A DNA stretch of 64,000 bases. It comes from CAKKQX01 sp963734595 (GTDB lineage: Bacteria; Pseudomonadota; Gammaproteobacteria; Burkholderiales; SG8-41). The DNA lies in contig CAVTHV010000016.1 of the NCBI GenBank assembly GCA_963734595.1, forward strand, positions 62,001 through 126,000. The letters run 5' to 3'. Shown piece after piece: positions 37,306 through 46,531 of this stretch; positions within the stretch are counted from its first letter, which is position 1; each line of letters begins with the position of its first letter. The notes under the pieces are model-generated. The model saw only the letters and a program-made list of their open reading frames with translations. It made no database searches and was not told where the DNA came from. Both the position numbers and the translations under genes were made by a program.

Positions 37306-38708
37306 TCATATGACGCGCGAGTAGCGGCCGACTTCGCTTTCGTGACGCAGGTACTTGTCGAACACCATGCAGATATTGCGGATCAGCATGCGTCCTACCG
37401 GCGTCACGTTGATCCATCGATCGTCCAGATCGAGCAATCCTTCCTTGGCCAGGCCGGCCAACTCGGCGAGCTCTGTCTGCGAAATACTTATCAAAATCAA
37501 TGAGGTAGGATAGCTCTATCGCCTGTTTCGACAGCGCGAAATGGCACATCAGCGATTGAATCACGGCGCGGCGCAGCAGGTCATCCGCCGTGAGTTCCAG
37601 GCCCCGCATGATCGGCAGTTCGCCATGATCGAGGCTGTCATAGTATTCCTCGATGCGGCGAAAATTCTGGCTATAAGTCGGGCCTATGCTGCCGATGGCC
37701 GAGACGCCGAGCGCCACCAGATCGCACTCGGCGTGGGTCGAATAGCCCTGGAAATTGCGGTGCAGCCGGCCCTGCCGCTGCGCGACGGCCAGCGAGTCGT
37801 CGGGCAGGGCAAAATGATCCATGCCGATGTAGACATAGCCGGCCTCGGTCAGCCGCTGCGCGGACAGCGCCAGCAGTTTCAGTTTGGTTTCCGGAGACGG
37901 CAGGTCGGCTTCGTTGATCTGGCGTTGCGTCTTGAAACGCGCGGGCAGGTGGGCGTAATTGTAAACCGCGATGCGGTCGGGCCGCGCGGCGACGATCTGC
38001 GCCAGGGTGCGGTTGAAGGTGATCAGGTTTTGCTTCGGCAGCCCGTAGATCAGATCGACATTGACCGAAAGAAAGCCCTCCCGCCGCGCCGCATCGATGA
38101 TGCCCAGCGTCTGTTGTTCGCTTTGCAGGCGGTTCACCGCCTGCTGCACGTCGGGATCGAAATCCTGCACGCCGAGACTGAGCCGGTTGAAACCCATGAC
38201 GCGCAGCGCGGCAACCGTTTTCTCGTCGACCGTTCTCGGGTCGATTTCGATCGAATACTCGCCATCGGGCGAGAACTCGAAATTCCGCCGCAACAGCACG
38301 AACAGATTCTGCATCTGTTCGGTGCTGAAAAAAGTCGGCGTGCCGCCGCCCCAGTGCATCTGTTCGACCCGCGGATCCTGGCTGAACAGCGGCGCCTGCA
38401 GCGCAATTTCCTTTTCGAGGTAATTCAGATACTCGACGCCGCGACTTTTGTTGCTGGTCACGACCTTGTTGCACCCGCAGTAGTAACAGATCGTGTTGCA
38501 GAACGGCAAATGCACGTAAACCGACAGCGCGCGCTGGATGCCGCCGATATTGCGCTTGGCCACCCACTGCCGGTAAGCGTCCGGCCCGAATGCCTCATGC
38601 GAGGCGGTCGGCGGTGGGATAAGAGGTGTAGCGCGGGCCGTTGCGGTCGAGCCTGCGGATCAGGTCCAGGTCGACTTCGAACGGCAGATGATCGGAAATG
38701 GAATTCAT
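37306..38708 (-). CDS. hemN: Oxygen-independent coproporphyrinogen III oxidase HemN (two frameshifts)
   Basis: Radical SAM enzyme that makes protoporphyrinogen without oxygen. The ATG at 38708 begins MNSISDHLPFEVDLDLIRRL. A shift near 38604 restores EAFGPDAYRQWVAKRN. The cluster motif is CNTICYYCGC, and MHWGGGTPTFFS follows. A second shift near 37500 leads to LAELAGLAKEGLLDLDDRWI and the natural end at 37306. Length is about 467 residues, normal for HemN. It is divergent from fnr with an FNR box between, as in other cbb3/anr loci. Confidence 0.9.
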
Positions 38709-38760
38709 ACGCAGATTGTAAATCTTTGTCAGCAATATCGTATCATGGACACTCGCGATA

Positions 38761-38774
38761 TTGACCTAGGTCAA
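38761..38774. promoter_or_regulatory. FNR-type box TTGACCTAGGTCAA between hemN and fnr
   Basis: Perfect 14-base palindrome, 52 bases upstream of hemN and 163 upstream of fnr. Its position favours control of hemN. Confidence 0.6.
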
Positions 38775-38937
38775 AATGATGTACACTGCCAATTCTGTAT
38801 CTCTAGGGAGTAAACCCGTAGATCGAGCACTGAATTGCGATCAGTCATTCACTCTGCCTCTGTCCGAATAACCTTTATCCGAGTATATCTGATATCAGAT
38901 TATCCCTACCTAGCATGATTCAGAACGGGAAAAGATA

Positions 38938-39690
38938 ATGTTAGCCCAGCCCAAGCTCATCCCGGTCGACCTCGGCAAGCTCAAGACCGTCTGTGCCACG
39001 TGCAGCCTGCACGAGCTATGCCTGCCCGCGGAGCTCGACCCGAACGAACTGGCGATCTTCGACCGGCTGTTTACCCACCGCCGGTCCGTAAAGCGCGGCG
39101 ACTATCTTTACCGCGCCGGCGCGGAACTGCAATCGCTCTACGCCATCCGCACCGGCTTCATGAAAAGCTGCGTGTTGCACGAGGATGGCCGGGAGCAGGT
39201 CGCGGGCTTTCACATGATGGGCGACCTGCTGGGGTTCGATGCGATCAGCTCGAACCGCCACACCTGCGACACCGTGGCGCTCGAAGACAGCGATGTCTGC
39301 GACATCCCGTTCCATTCGCTGGAAAAACTGTCGCGCGAAATTCCGTCGCTGCAGCATCATTTTCACCGCATGATGAGCCGCGAAATCGTGCGCGACCATG
39401 GCGTGATGCTGCTGCTTGGCAGCATGCGCGCGGAAGAGCGCCTGGCCGCTTTTCTGCTCAACCTGTCCCAGCGCTTCGCCGTGCGCGGCTATTCGCCGAC
39501 CGAGTTCAACCTGCGCATGACGCGGGAGGAAATCGGCAGCTATCTCGGCCTCAAGCTCGAAACCATCAGCCGCGTGCTGTCCCGCTTCCAGGAAGAGGGG
39601 CTGATCGATGTGCGTAATAAACACATCAAAATCAACGGCCTGGATAAAATACGGGCACTGGTCAACCCGCCTTCCGCGCCTAAACCCTGA
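38938..39690 (+). CDS. fnr: FNR-type oxygen-sensing transcriptional regulator
   Basis: 250 residues. The N-terminal Cys cluster CATCSLHELC plus a central Cys (SSNRHTCDTVALE) provides four ligands for an oxygen-labile [4Fe-4S] cluster. A cNMP-type beta-roll and the dimerisation helix follow. The recognition helix is EIGSYLGLKLETISRVLSRF, with the E and SR contacts that read TTGAT half-sites. It is the obvious master regulator of the many boxes in this window. Only the ATG at 38938 fits. Confidence 0.93.
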   Translation: MLAQPKLIPVDLGKLKTVCATCSLHELCLPAELDPNELAIFDRLFTHRRSVKRGDYLYRAGAELQSLYAIRTGFMKSCVLHEDGREQVAGFHMMGDLLGFDAISSNRHTCDTVALEDSDVCDIPFHSLEKLSREIPSLQHHFHRMMSREIVRDHGVMLLLGSMRAEERLAAFLLNLSQRFAVRGYSPTEFNLRMTREEIGSYLGLKLETISRVLSRFQEEGLIDVRNKHIKINGLDKIRALVNPPSAPKP

Positions 39691-39701
39691 CCGCTCCGCA
39701 G

Positions 39702-39992
39702 TCAGAACTTATAGCGCGTTTGTTGCAGATAAGAAACGACGTCTTCGACTTCCTCCGCGCTCCAGCGCAGGTTCTCCTGCTCGGACCAGTGAACGACGAT
39801 CTCGCGTAGCTCATCCGCATTGAGCGGCAGGCGATTGGGCCGGCTATGAATATTGGGCGTGTGGCAAAACTGGCAATGATTCTCGTAGAGCGCGCGCCCT
39901 CGCGCGAGGTCGGGTATTTCAGCCGCTCCCGACAGGCTCGAGAAAACAGTCAACGCCGCTGCCAAGCCGGCTGCAGGCCATCGTTTTAACAT
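39702..39992 (-). CDS. Small monoheme cytochrome c
   Basis: 96 residues: signal peptide (LAAALTVFSSLSGAA) and a cytochrome with CQFCHTPNIHSRPNRLPLNA. The C-terminal helix EEVEDVVSYLQQTRYKF is typical. Start ATG 39992 begins the signal peptide and overlaps the upstream DUF2934 gene by seven bases, so the two are cotranscribed. It converges on fnr, 11 bases apart. Partner unknown. Confidence 0.78.
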   Translation of the reverse strand: MLKRWPAAGLAAALTVFSSLSGAAEIPDLARGRALYENHCQFCHTPNIHSRPNRLPLNADELREIVVHWSEQENLRWSAEEVEDVVSYLQQTRYKF

Positions 39993-40231
39993 TTTGTGTT
40001 GCGCCGGATCACCGTCTCGATTTCTGTTTCTGCCCGGCATCGATCCTCCTCGCGGTAATTTCCCGGTTCGACGCAGCGATAACGCTCCGCACGAAAATAC
40101 GCGGCGTCCTCGATCAATCGCCGGCGTTGTTCCGCGGAAATGACGATCCCTGCTCTGGACCGGCCGGCCGCAGATTTCGGCGCGGCGCGCTTTTTGGCGA
40201 TTTTCCTGGTGGATGTACGGGATACGGTCAT
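39986..40231 (-). CDS. DUF2934 family small protein
   Basis: 81 residues with a basic N-terminus (MTVSRTSTRKIAKKRAAPKS) and a DUF2934-like segment (LIEDAAYFRAERYRCVEPGN). AGGAGG lies six bases before ATG 40231, which decides the start over an upstream extension to 40357. No function is known for the family. Confidence 0.65.
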   Translation of the reverse strand: MTVSRTSTRKIAKKRAAPKSAAGRSRAGIVISAEQRRRLIEDAAYFRAERYRCVEPGNYREEDRCRAETEIETVIRRNTKC

Positions 40232-40387
40232 GGCGGCCTCCTGCGTCACCGGGTTGCTGTCGATATCGATGATGGCGGATCGCAACGCGCGCTGACTGCC
40301 ATCAAGGTCTCTGTCCAGACTGATACCCGCGGAAAGCGTTAAAAACCCTCTTGCCAATTCATATTACGCCGCCTTCCCCGGCGTGAT

Positions 40388-40401
40388 TTGACGTAGGTCA
40401 A
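40388..40401. promoter_or_regulatory. FNR-type box TTGACGTAGGTCAA
   Basis: TTGAC-N4-GTCAA in the 184-base gap before the DUF2934-cytochrome pair, 157 bases upstream of the 40231 start. Confidence 0.5.
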
Positions 40402-40415
40402 CCGATCGGCAGAGA

Positions 40416-40721
40416 TCAGGCGCCGCCCCCCGTCCGCGGCTCCTCGCATTTCGGACATCCCGGCGGCCGCTCGCCGGGCTCGAGCGGGCACAACCGGTTG
40501 ATTTCGAATGCGCTGCGCTGCAGAAAACAGGTAAACGCGCTGGACGCCGCGGCAAACGCCCAGAACAGAAAAAAGCCGAGCGAGTAAACCGCAGTGCGCG
40601 AGATCTCTATCGGGCCGCCCAGGATGAAGAGATCCATCGGGTCGAATAGCGTGAAAAACACCGTTTCCGCAATGCCGCCGACGATGAACGACGGCCACAG
40701 TACCCAGATCAAGCGTTTCAT
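40416..40721 (-). CDS. Small membrane protein after ccoH, with C-terminal Cys motif
   Basis: 101 residues. The start MKRLIWVLWPSFIVGGIAET overlaps the ccoH stop by four bases. Two membrane helices are followed by CPLEPGERPPGCPKCEE, a Cys-rich tail suited to a metal site. It occupies the place where ccoI/ccoS often lie, but it resembles neither (no P-type ATPase motifs). I do not recognise a named family. Confidence 0.65.
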   Translation of the reverse strand: MKRLIWVLWPSFIVGGIAETVFFTLFDPMDLFILGGPIEISRTAVYSLGFFLFWAFAAASSAFTCFLQRSAFEINRLCPLEPGERPPGCPKCEEPRTGGGA

Positions 40722-41236
40722 GCCCCCTCCTCGTGCGCTGTGAGCTGCAATACCGGCTGCTGCGGCACGCGCCATTCTCCGGTCAGGCGCCAGCTGCGGC
40801 CTTCGTCCTCGAGCATCACCAGCCAGCGTCCCGCGCGCGGCGCGGCGATCGCAGCCTCGTAGGCGCCGGCGCCGACCGCCGCAAGCCGCACCCGCTGGTC
40901 CAGTCCGGCATGCGTCGGATGCACGATCCGCAATTGCAGCATGGACGGCAGCGGTGAAGGTCCCGACAGCGTGACCCGGATTCGGCCTGACGCAACATCC
41001 CACACCAGATCCGCTTTGTAACCGTGCGCCAGCGCGGCACGATCGCGTGTCAGCGTCTGGTTGACCGCGAGTCCCTGCTTGTAGTAATCGTCGACCACCA
41101 GGCCGTCATCGCTCCTGACCGCCAGCCACAGCGTGATCATGCTGGCCACCACCACCAGTGCCGGCCCCGCCATCAGCAGCCAGGGCCAGGGTTCGCGGTA
41201 CCACGGCACCGATGGTTGATGAATTCGCGGCGTCAT
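40718..41236 (-). CDS. ccoH: cbb3 oxidase assembly protein CcoH (FixH family)
   Basis: About 172 residues with one N-terminal membrane helix (WPWLLMAGPALVVVASMITL) and a periplasmic beta-rich domain. VDDYYKQGLAVNQTLTRDRA is the FixH signature. The start at 41236 is supported by GGGG seven bases upstream. ATG 41257 would add seven residues. It lies directly after ccoG. Confidence 0.85.
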   Translation of the reverse strand: MTPRIHQPSVPWYREPWPWLLMAGPALVVVASMITLWLAVRSDDGLVVDDYYKQGLAVNQTLTRDRAALAHGYKADLVWDVASGRIRVTLSGPSPLPSMLQLRIVHPTHAGLDQRVRLAAVGAGAYEAAIAAPRAGRWLVMLEDEGRSWRLTGEWRVPQQPVLQLTAHEEGA

Positions 41237-41246
41237 CGTTGCCCCC

Positions 41247-42668
41247 TCATCTGACATAGAACATCGACTTCTCGTCGGCTTTCACGCCCGGCTGATCCCT
41301 GTCCGTGACATGAAAGACGATGGCGTGCGAGCCCGGTTTGATATTGGCGGGATCGACGCGCACCGCGACCGCGACCCCCTGCGTGGTGGCGCCGGCGACC
41401 TCCACCGGCTGCGGCACTTCGACCACGAGGCCCGCCAGTCCCGTTACGGCGATGTTGTAGCGATGCGGCCGCTCGTCGGTGTTCATGATCTGCAGGCGGT
41501 AGACGTTTTCGACCGTGCCATCCCCGACTTCGCGCACCAGCGTCGCGCGGTCGCGGATCACGTCGACCTTGAGCGGCGATCTCAGGTACAGCGCCGCCAT
41601 CAGGACCAGAACGATGCCGAGCAGCACCGCGCAGTACAACAGGATGCGCGGCCGGAAAACATTCGCGAGGATCCGGTCCTCGGGATATTTGCGCTTGATG
41701 GCGTTTTCCGTCGAGTAGCGGATCAGGCCGCGCGGATAGCCCATCTTGTCCATCACCTGGTTGCAGCCGTCGATGCACGCGGCGCACCCTATGCATTCGT
41801 ATTGCAGACCCTCGCGGATATCGATCCCGGTCGGGCACACCTGCACGCAGATGTTGCAGTCGACACATTCGCCCAGGCCCGCCGCCCTGTGATCGGCCGA
41901 CCTGCTGCGCGAGCCGCGCGGCTCGCCCCGCTGCGCGTCGTAGGTGATGACCAGCGTATCGGGGTCGAACATCACGCCCTGGAAGCGCGCATAAGGACAC
42001 ATGTACTTGCATACCTGCTCCCGCATCCAGCCGGCGTTGCCGTAGGTGGCAAAACCGTAGAACAGGATCCAGAACGTCTCCCACGGCCCGGCATTCCAGC
42101 CCAGGACTTCCGCGACCAGGGTCTTGATCGGGGTGAAATAACCGACGAACGTGAAACCGGTCCACAGCGCAAGCGCGATCCACAGCGCATGCTTGAGCGA
42201 TTTCAGGGCGAACTTGCGTGCACCGAGCGACCCCTTGTCGAGCCGCATGCGCTGCAGGTGGTCGCCTTCCACCATGTTCTCGATCCACATGAAGATCTCG
42301 GTATAGACCGTCTGCGGGCAGGCATAACCGCACCACAGGCGGCCGGCGATCGCGGTGAACAGAAACAGCGACAGCGCCGAGATCACCAGCAGCGCGGTGA
42401 GAAAAATGAAATCCTGGGGCCAGAACACCCAGCCGAAGATGTAGAACTTGCGCGCGCCGAGGTCGAACAGCACCGCCTGCCGCCCGTTCCAGACGAGCCA
42501 TGGCATGCCGTAGAAAACCGCCTGGGTGGCGAGCACCAGCGCAACGCGCCAGCTTGCGAACCAGCCATGCACCGCGCGCGAGTAGATTTTCTTCCGCACT
42601 TCATAGAGCGCGGTTTCGACTTCGTTGGCGGGCGGGGCCAATTTGAGATTTCTTGCCGGTTGAGTCAT
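41247..42668 (-). CDS. ccoG: cbb3 oxidase accessory ferredoxin-like protein CcoG
   Basis: 473 residues. Membrane helices surround a polyferredoxin core with CGYACPQTVYTE, CKYMCPYARFQGVMFDPDTL, CVDCNICVQVCPTGIDI and CIGCAACIDGCNQVMDKMGY, giving two [4Fe-4S] clusters. CcoG reduces Cu(II) for CcoN assembly in studied systems. A C-terminal immunoglobulin-like domain ends at FYVR. Start ATG 42668 is chosen over frame extensions because it matches the usual N-terminus. Confidence 0.93.
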   Translation of the reverse strand: MTQPARNLKLAPPANEVETALYEVRKKIYSRAVHGWFASWRVALVLATQAVFYGMPWLVWNGRQAVLFDLGARKFYIFGWVFWPQDFIFLTALLVISALSLFLFTAIAGRLWCGYACPQTVYTEIFMWIENMVEGDHLQRMRLDKGSLGARKFALKSLKHALWIALALWTGFTFVGYFTPIKTLVAEVLGWNAGPWETFWILFYGFATYGNAGWMREQVCKYMCPYARFQGVMFDPDTLVITYDAQRGEPRGSRSRSADHRAAGLGECVDCNICVQVCPTGIDIREGLQYECIGCAACIDGCNQVMDKMGYPRGLIRYSTENAIKRKYPEDRILANVFRPRILLYCAVLLGIVLVLMAALYLRSPLKVDVIRDRATLVREVGDGTVENVYRLQIMNTDERPHRYNIAVTGLAGLVVEVPQPVEVAGATTQGVAVAVRVDPANIKPGSHAIVFHVTDRDQPGVKADEKSMFYVR

Positions 42669-42723
42669 GTATTGCCTGACCGCAAAGACGCGAAGGTGTT
42701 CGCGCCTCTGCGGTGAAAGATGT

Positions 42724-43662
42724 TCACTTCTGTCCCTGGGCCGACAGGCCGTAGACATAGGCGGCAAGCAGGTGGATTTTCCCTTGGTCCAGAAGATTCT
42801 TGTGCGCCGGCATGACGCTGGTGCCTTCCGTGGCCATGGGCGTGCCGCGGCCCTTCATGATGGTCTCCATGATCGTTGCCTCGGAACCGCCATACAGCCA
42901 GATATTGTCGGTCAGGTTGGGTGCGCCCACTGTCTTGCTGCCTTTGCCGTCCGCGCCATGACAGGCCGCGCATATGGTCATGAACTTGGCCTTGCCGCGG
43001 AACGCGCGCAGGCTGTCGTGGGTGCGGCCCGAAAGCGACAGCACGTAATGGGCGACATCTTTCGCACCTTCATCGCCGCCGACTGCCGCGCCCTGCGACG
43101 GCATCACGCCGTTGCGCCCGTTGGTGATGCTTTCCTTGATGGTTTCAGGGTCACCGCCGTAGAGCCAATCGTTGTCGCGCAGACTCGGAAAACCCTTTCC
43201 TCCTCCCGCGTCCGATCCGTGGCACTGCGCGCAATAAGTCAGAAACAGCCGCTGCCCCATCTGCCGCGCTTCCGGATCGGCGGCGACCGCCTTGATGTCC
43301 TGCTTGAGAAACCTGGCGAACACCGGTCCGTACGTCGCCTCAGCCTGCGCCTGTTCCTGCTGATACTGGCCGGTCGAAGTCCAGCCGAAGTACCCGGCAT
43401 TGCGGCCGAGACCCGGATAGAGCACAAGGTAAACCAGGGCAAATACAATGGTGATGTAGAACAGCCACATCCACCAGCGCGGCAGCGGATTGTTCCATTC
43501 GGTGAGATCCTCGTCCCACGTGTGGCCGGTGGTGCCGACCTGCTGGTCCGGCGCGGCCCGCTTGGTCGACAGCGCCTTGAGCAGCACCGCGCAGGCAATG
43601 ATGCTGATCAGCGTGATCAGGGCGACATAGATGCCCCAGACGTCGCTTGTAAAATCACTCAT
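42724..43662 (-). CDS. ccoP: cbb3 oxidase diheme subunit CcoP
   Basis: 312 residues. Two N-terminal membrane helices separated by HTWDEDLTEWNNPLPRWWMW, typical of CcoP, are followed by two cytochrome c domains with CAQCH and CAACH. It passes electrons from periplasmic cytochromes to CcoO. The gene is intact. Confidence 0.95.
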   Translation of the reverse strand: MSDFTSDVWGIYVALITLISIIACAVLLKALSTKRAAPDQQVGTTGHTWDEDLTEWNNPLPRWWMWLFYITIVFALVYLVLYPGLGRNAGYFGWTSTGQYQQEQAQAEATYGPVFARFLKQDIKAVAADPEARQMGQRLFLTYCAQCHGSDAGGGKGFPSLRDNDWLYGGDPETIKESITNGRNGVMPSQGAAVGGDEGAKDVAHYVLSLSGRTHDSLRAFRGKAKFMTICAACHGADGKGSKTVGAPNLTDNIWLYGGSEATIMETIMKGRGTPMATEGTSVMPAHKNLLDQGKIHLLAAYVYGLSAQGQK

Positions 43663-43674
43663 CGTGGCTTCCCT

Positions 43675-43845
43675 TTATTCCCGGCCTTGCCGCCGGTTGC
43701 CGGATTCCGGCTCGTCGTCAAAAGGCAGTTGCGCGGCGGCGTCGAACGCCTGCTTGCGCTTGCCGCTCCACGCCCACGCGACGATGCCGATAAAAACCGC
43801 CAGCAGCACCAGCGTCAGGATCGATCTGACCAGATTGATGTCCAT
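43675..43845 (-). CDS. ccoQ: cbb3 oxidase small subunit CcoQ
   Basis: 56 residues with one membrane helix (SILTLVLLAVFIGIVAWAW) and a charged tail that includes FDAAAQLPFDDEPESGNRRQ, the standard CcoQ pattern. It lies between ccoP and ccoO, with five bases to the ccoO stop. Confidence 0.88.
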   Translation of the reverse strand: MDINLVRSILTLVLLAVFIGIVAWAWSGKRKQAFDAAAQLPFDDEPESGNRRQGRE

Positions 43846-43850
43846 GCGCG

Positions 43851-44471
43851 TTACCTCACGTTTCTCAGCACAGTGCCCAGATTCTGCAGATAGGCGATGA
43901 CCGCATCCATCTCGGTCTTGCCTTGCGCGCTCTCGGCGGCCTTGGCGATATCCTCGTCGCTGTACGGCACGCCCAGCACGCGCAGGGCGCGCATTTTCGC
44001 CGGCAGATCTGCGGCATCGAGGGGCCTTTGGTCAAGCCACGCGTAAGCCGGCATGTTGGACTCCGGCACGACATCGCGCGGATTGGTCAGATGCACGTGA
44101 TGCCATTCATCGGAGTACTTGCGCCCGACGCGCGCCAGATCCGGCCCGGTGCGCTTCGATCCCCACAGGAACGGATGGTCGTAGATGAATTCCCCGGCCA
44201 CCGAATAGTGTCCGTAGCGCTCGGTTTCGGCGCGGAACGGACGGATCATCTGCGAGTGGCAGTTGTTGCAGCCCTCGCGGATGTAGATATCGCGGCCCGC
44301 GAGCTGCAGCGCCGTATAGGGTTTCAGTCCGGTCACCGGCTGCGTCGTCGATTTCTGGAAGAACAACGGCACGATCTCGACCAGGCCGCCGACGCTCACC
44401 ACGAGGATCACCAGGATGATCATCAGCGTCAGGTTCTTTTCGATCAGTTCATGGCTGATTTTTGTGCTCAT
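43851..44471 (-). CDS. ccoO: cbb3 oxidase monoheme subunit CcoO
   Basis: 206 residues: one membrane anchor (LMIILVILVVSVGGLVEIVP) and a single heme site (EGCNNCHSQMIRPFRAETER). GSKRTGPDLARVGRKYSDEW is diagnostic. The Met ligand lies in PESNMPAYAWL. Confidence 0.95.
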   Translation of the reverse strand: MSTKISHELIEKNLTLMIILVILVVSVGGLVEIVPLFFQKSTTQPVTGLKPYTALQLAGRDIYIREGCNNCHSQMIRPFRAETERYGHYSVAGEFIYDHPFLWGSKRTGPDLARVGRKYSDEWHHVHLTNPRDVVPESNMPAYAWLDQRPLDAADLPAKMRALRVLGVPYSDEDIAKAAESAQGKTEMDAVIAYLQNLGTVLRNVR

Positions 44472-44486
44472 CTGCCGGATCTCCAG

Positions 44487-45911
44487 TTAGGCGTGCGCCG
44501 GTTGCACGGCGGGGATGACCGCGTCGACCGCGCGGTGTCCGGCGGCGGTCTTCCACACGTTGTAGGCCATGATCAGCATGCCCGACAGATAACACAGCCC
44601 GCCCAGCAGGCGGATCGTGTAGTAGGGATAAGTCGCCTTCACGACCTCGGCGAAGCTGTAGGTGAGCGTGCCGTCGGGGTTGACCGCCCGCCACATCAGG
44701 CCCTGCATCACGCCGGCAATCCACATCGCCGCGATGTAGAGCACGATGCCGATGGTGGCGACCCAGAAGTGCAGCGTCACCAGCCGCATGCTGCGCATCT
44801 CCACCTGCCCGAACAGGCGCGGGATCATGTAGTACATGCTGCCGATGGTGACCATGCCGACCCAGCCGAGCGCCCCCGAATGCACGTGGCCGATCGTCCA
44901 GTCGGTGTAATGCGACAGCGCGTTCACGGTCTTGATCGACATCATCGGCCCCTCGAAAGTCGACATGCCGTAGAACGACAGCGACACGATCAGGAACTTG
45001 AGGATGGGGTCGGTGCGCAGCTTGTGCCATGCGCCGGACAGCGTCATCATGCCGTTGATCATGCCGCCCCACGACGGCGCGAGCAGGATCAGCGAGAACA
45101 CCATGCCGATCGACTGCGCCCAGTCGGGCAGCGCGGTGTAGTGCAGGTGGTGGGGGCCGGCCCACATGTAGGTGAAGATCAGCGCCCAGAAGTGCACCAC
45201 CGACAGCCGGTACGAGTAGACCGGCCGGCCGGCCTGTTTCGGGATGAAGTAGTACATCATGCCGAGGAAACCCGCCGTCAGGAAAAAGCCGACCGCGTTG
45301 TGCCCGTACCACCACTGCACCATCGCGTCCTGCACCCCGGCGTAGGCCGAGTAGGATTTCCACAGCGTGACCGGGATTTCGGCGCTGTTGACGACGTGCA
45401 GCAGCGCAATGGTGAGAATGAAGGCGCCGAAGAACCAGTTGGCGACGTAGATGTGCGGCGTCTTGCGCCTGGCGATGGTGCCGAAGAACACCACCGCATA
45501 CGCGACCCACACCAGCGTGATCAGGATGTCGAGCGGCCACTCGAGCTCGGCGTATTCCTTGGAAGTCGTGATGCCCATGGGCAACGTGATCGCCGCCCCC
45601 ACGATCACCGCCGTCCATCCCCAGAACGTGAAGGCGGCCAGGCCGTCGCTGAAGAGCCGCGTGTGGCAGGTGCGCTGCACGACATAATAGGACGCGGCAA
45701 ACAGCCCCGAGCCGCCGAACGCGAAAATCACCGCATTGGTATGCAGCGGCCGCAGCCGTCCGTAGGACAGCCATGGCGCCAGATTGAGGTCGGGCCAGAT
45801 CAGCTGCGCGGCGATCAGCACCCCGACCGTCATTCCGACCACGCCCCACACCACGGTCATGATCGCGAACTGCCGCACCACCTTGTAATTGTACGTGGGC
45901 TGAGCTTCCAT
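44487..45911 (-). CDS. ccoN: cbb3 cytochrome oxidase catalytic subunit CcoN
   Basis: 474 residues with 12 membrane helices, high-affinity oxygen reduction. His ligands for heme b, b3 and CuB are visible in RPLHTNAVIFAFG, QWWYGHNAVGFFLTAGF, WAGPHHLHYT and TIGHVHSGALGW. Y in VQWWYGHN is the cross-linked-type Tyr region of C-type oxidases. ATG 45911 (MEAQPTYNYKVVRQ) is chosen. A perfect FNR box lies 62 bases upstream. The order ccoNOQPGH is normal. Confidence 0.96.
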   Translation of the reverse strand: MEAQPTYNYKVVRQFAIMTVVWGVVGMTVGVLIAAQLIWPDLNLAPWLSYGRLRPLHTNAVIFAFGGSGLFAASYYVVQRTCHTRLFSDGLAAFTFWGWTAVIVGAAITLPMGITTSKEYAELEWPLDILITLVWVAYAVVFFGTIARRKTPHIYVANWFFGAFILTIALLHVVNSAEIPVTLWKSYSAYAGVQDAMVQWWYGHNAVGFFLTAGFLGMMYYFIPKQAGRPVYSYRLSVVHFWALIFTYMWAGPHHLHYTALPDWAQSIGMVFSLILLAPSWGGMINGMMTLSGAWHKLRTDPILKFLIVSLSFYGMSTFEGPMMSIKTVNALSHYTDWTIGHVHSGALGWVGMVTIGSMYYMIPRLFGQVEMRSMRLVTLHFWVATIGIVLYIAAMWIAGVMQGLMWRAVNPDGTLTYSFAEVVKATYPYYTIRLLGGLCYLSGMLIMAYNVWKTAAGHRAVDAVIPAVQPAHA

Positions 45912-45973
45912 CCCTGCTTCTCCCTGAATAATCGGCATGAAACGCATACTAAGCGACACGGAATCGCCCTGAT

Positions 45974-45987
45974 TTGATCTACATCAA
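45974..45987. promoter_or_regulatory. FNR-type box TTGATCTACATCAA before ccoN
   Basis: Perfect TTGAT-N4-ATCAA, 62 bases upstream of ccoN and 89 before the plus-strand gene at 46077. Placement suits class II activation of ccoNOQP. Confidence 0.75.
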
Positions 45988-46076
45988 AAAGCCGGATTTC
46001 AGACGTCATACATTGTCATTAATACGAACGGCAAGCGTAGCGCCGTGGAGACTGCGCCGCACAAAGGATGCACAGC

Positions 46077-46478
46077 ATGAACAGGACAATTCATACCCTG
46101 CTGATCGCGATCACGGCAGCCGCAATGGGCATCGGCGCCGCCGGAGTATCGCAATCCGCGGAACAGCAGCCGGCGCCGCCGGCGGCAAAAAAGACGCCGG
46201 CCATCTACGGCAGCCAGTTGATGACGCAGCAGGAACGCAATGAATACAGCGCCAGGATGCGCGCCGCCAAGACACCCCAAGAGCGCGAGACGCTGCGCGC
46301 CGAGCACCACAACGCGATGCAGGCCCGCGCCAAGGAGCGCGGCGTGACGCTGCCCGAGCAGCCGCCGGCGGGAGCCGGGCCCGGCAAGGGAACCGGGATG
46401 GGTCCGGGAGCCGGAATGGGCCCGGGCGGCGGCATGGGGCCACGGCGCGACGGCAGCGGCCCGGGTCAGGCGCAATAA
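46077..46478 (+). CDS. Small periplasmic protein with Gly/Met/Pro-rich tail
   Basis: 133 residues. Signal peptide (LLIAITAAAMGIGAAGVSQS), a charged helical core (MTQQERNEYSARMRAAKTPQ) and a Gly-Met-Pro-rich tail (GMGPGAGMGPGGGMGPRRDG). AAAGGA before 46077 decides the start over ATG 46068. Met-rich tails can bind copper, which would fit next to ccoN, but this is inference. No named family recognised. Confidence 0.6.
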   Translation: MNRTIHTLLIAITAAAMGIGAAGVSQSAEQQPAPPAAKKTPAIYGSQLMTQQERNEYSARMRAAKTPQERETLRAEHHNAMQARAKERGVTLPEQPPAGAGPGKGTGMGPGAGMGPGGGMGPRRDGSGPGQAQ

Positions 46479-46531
46479 GAAATCGGGGAATTTAACGGCT
46501 TGGTATTGGTCAATCAACAATAACGGAGATA

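Noticed and set aside
37240..37310. Short direct repeats CCTGAATCCTGAATCC after hemN
   Set aside because: Only two or three imperfect units. No sign of a mobile element or CRISPR.
43923..45977. 684-codon plus-strand open frame opposite ccoN and ccoO
   Set aside because: Composition is Arg/His/Asp-rich without hydrophobic core pattern, and the opposite strand encodes secure oxidase subunits.
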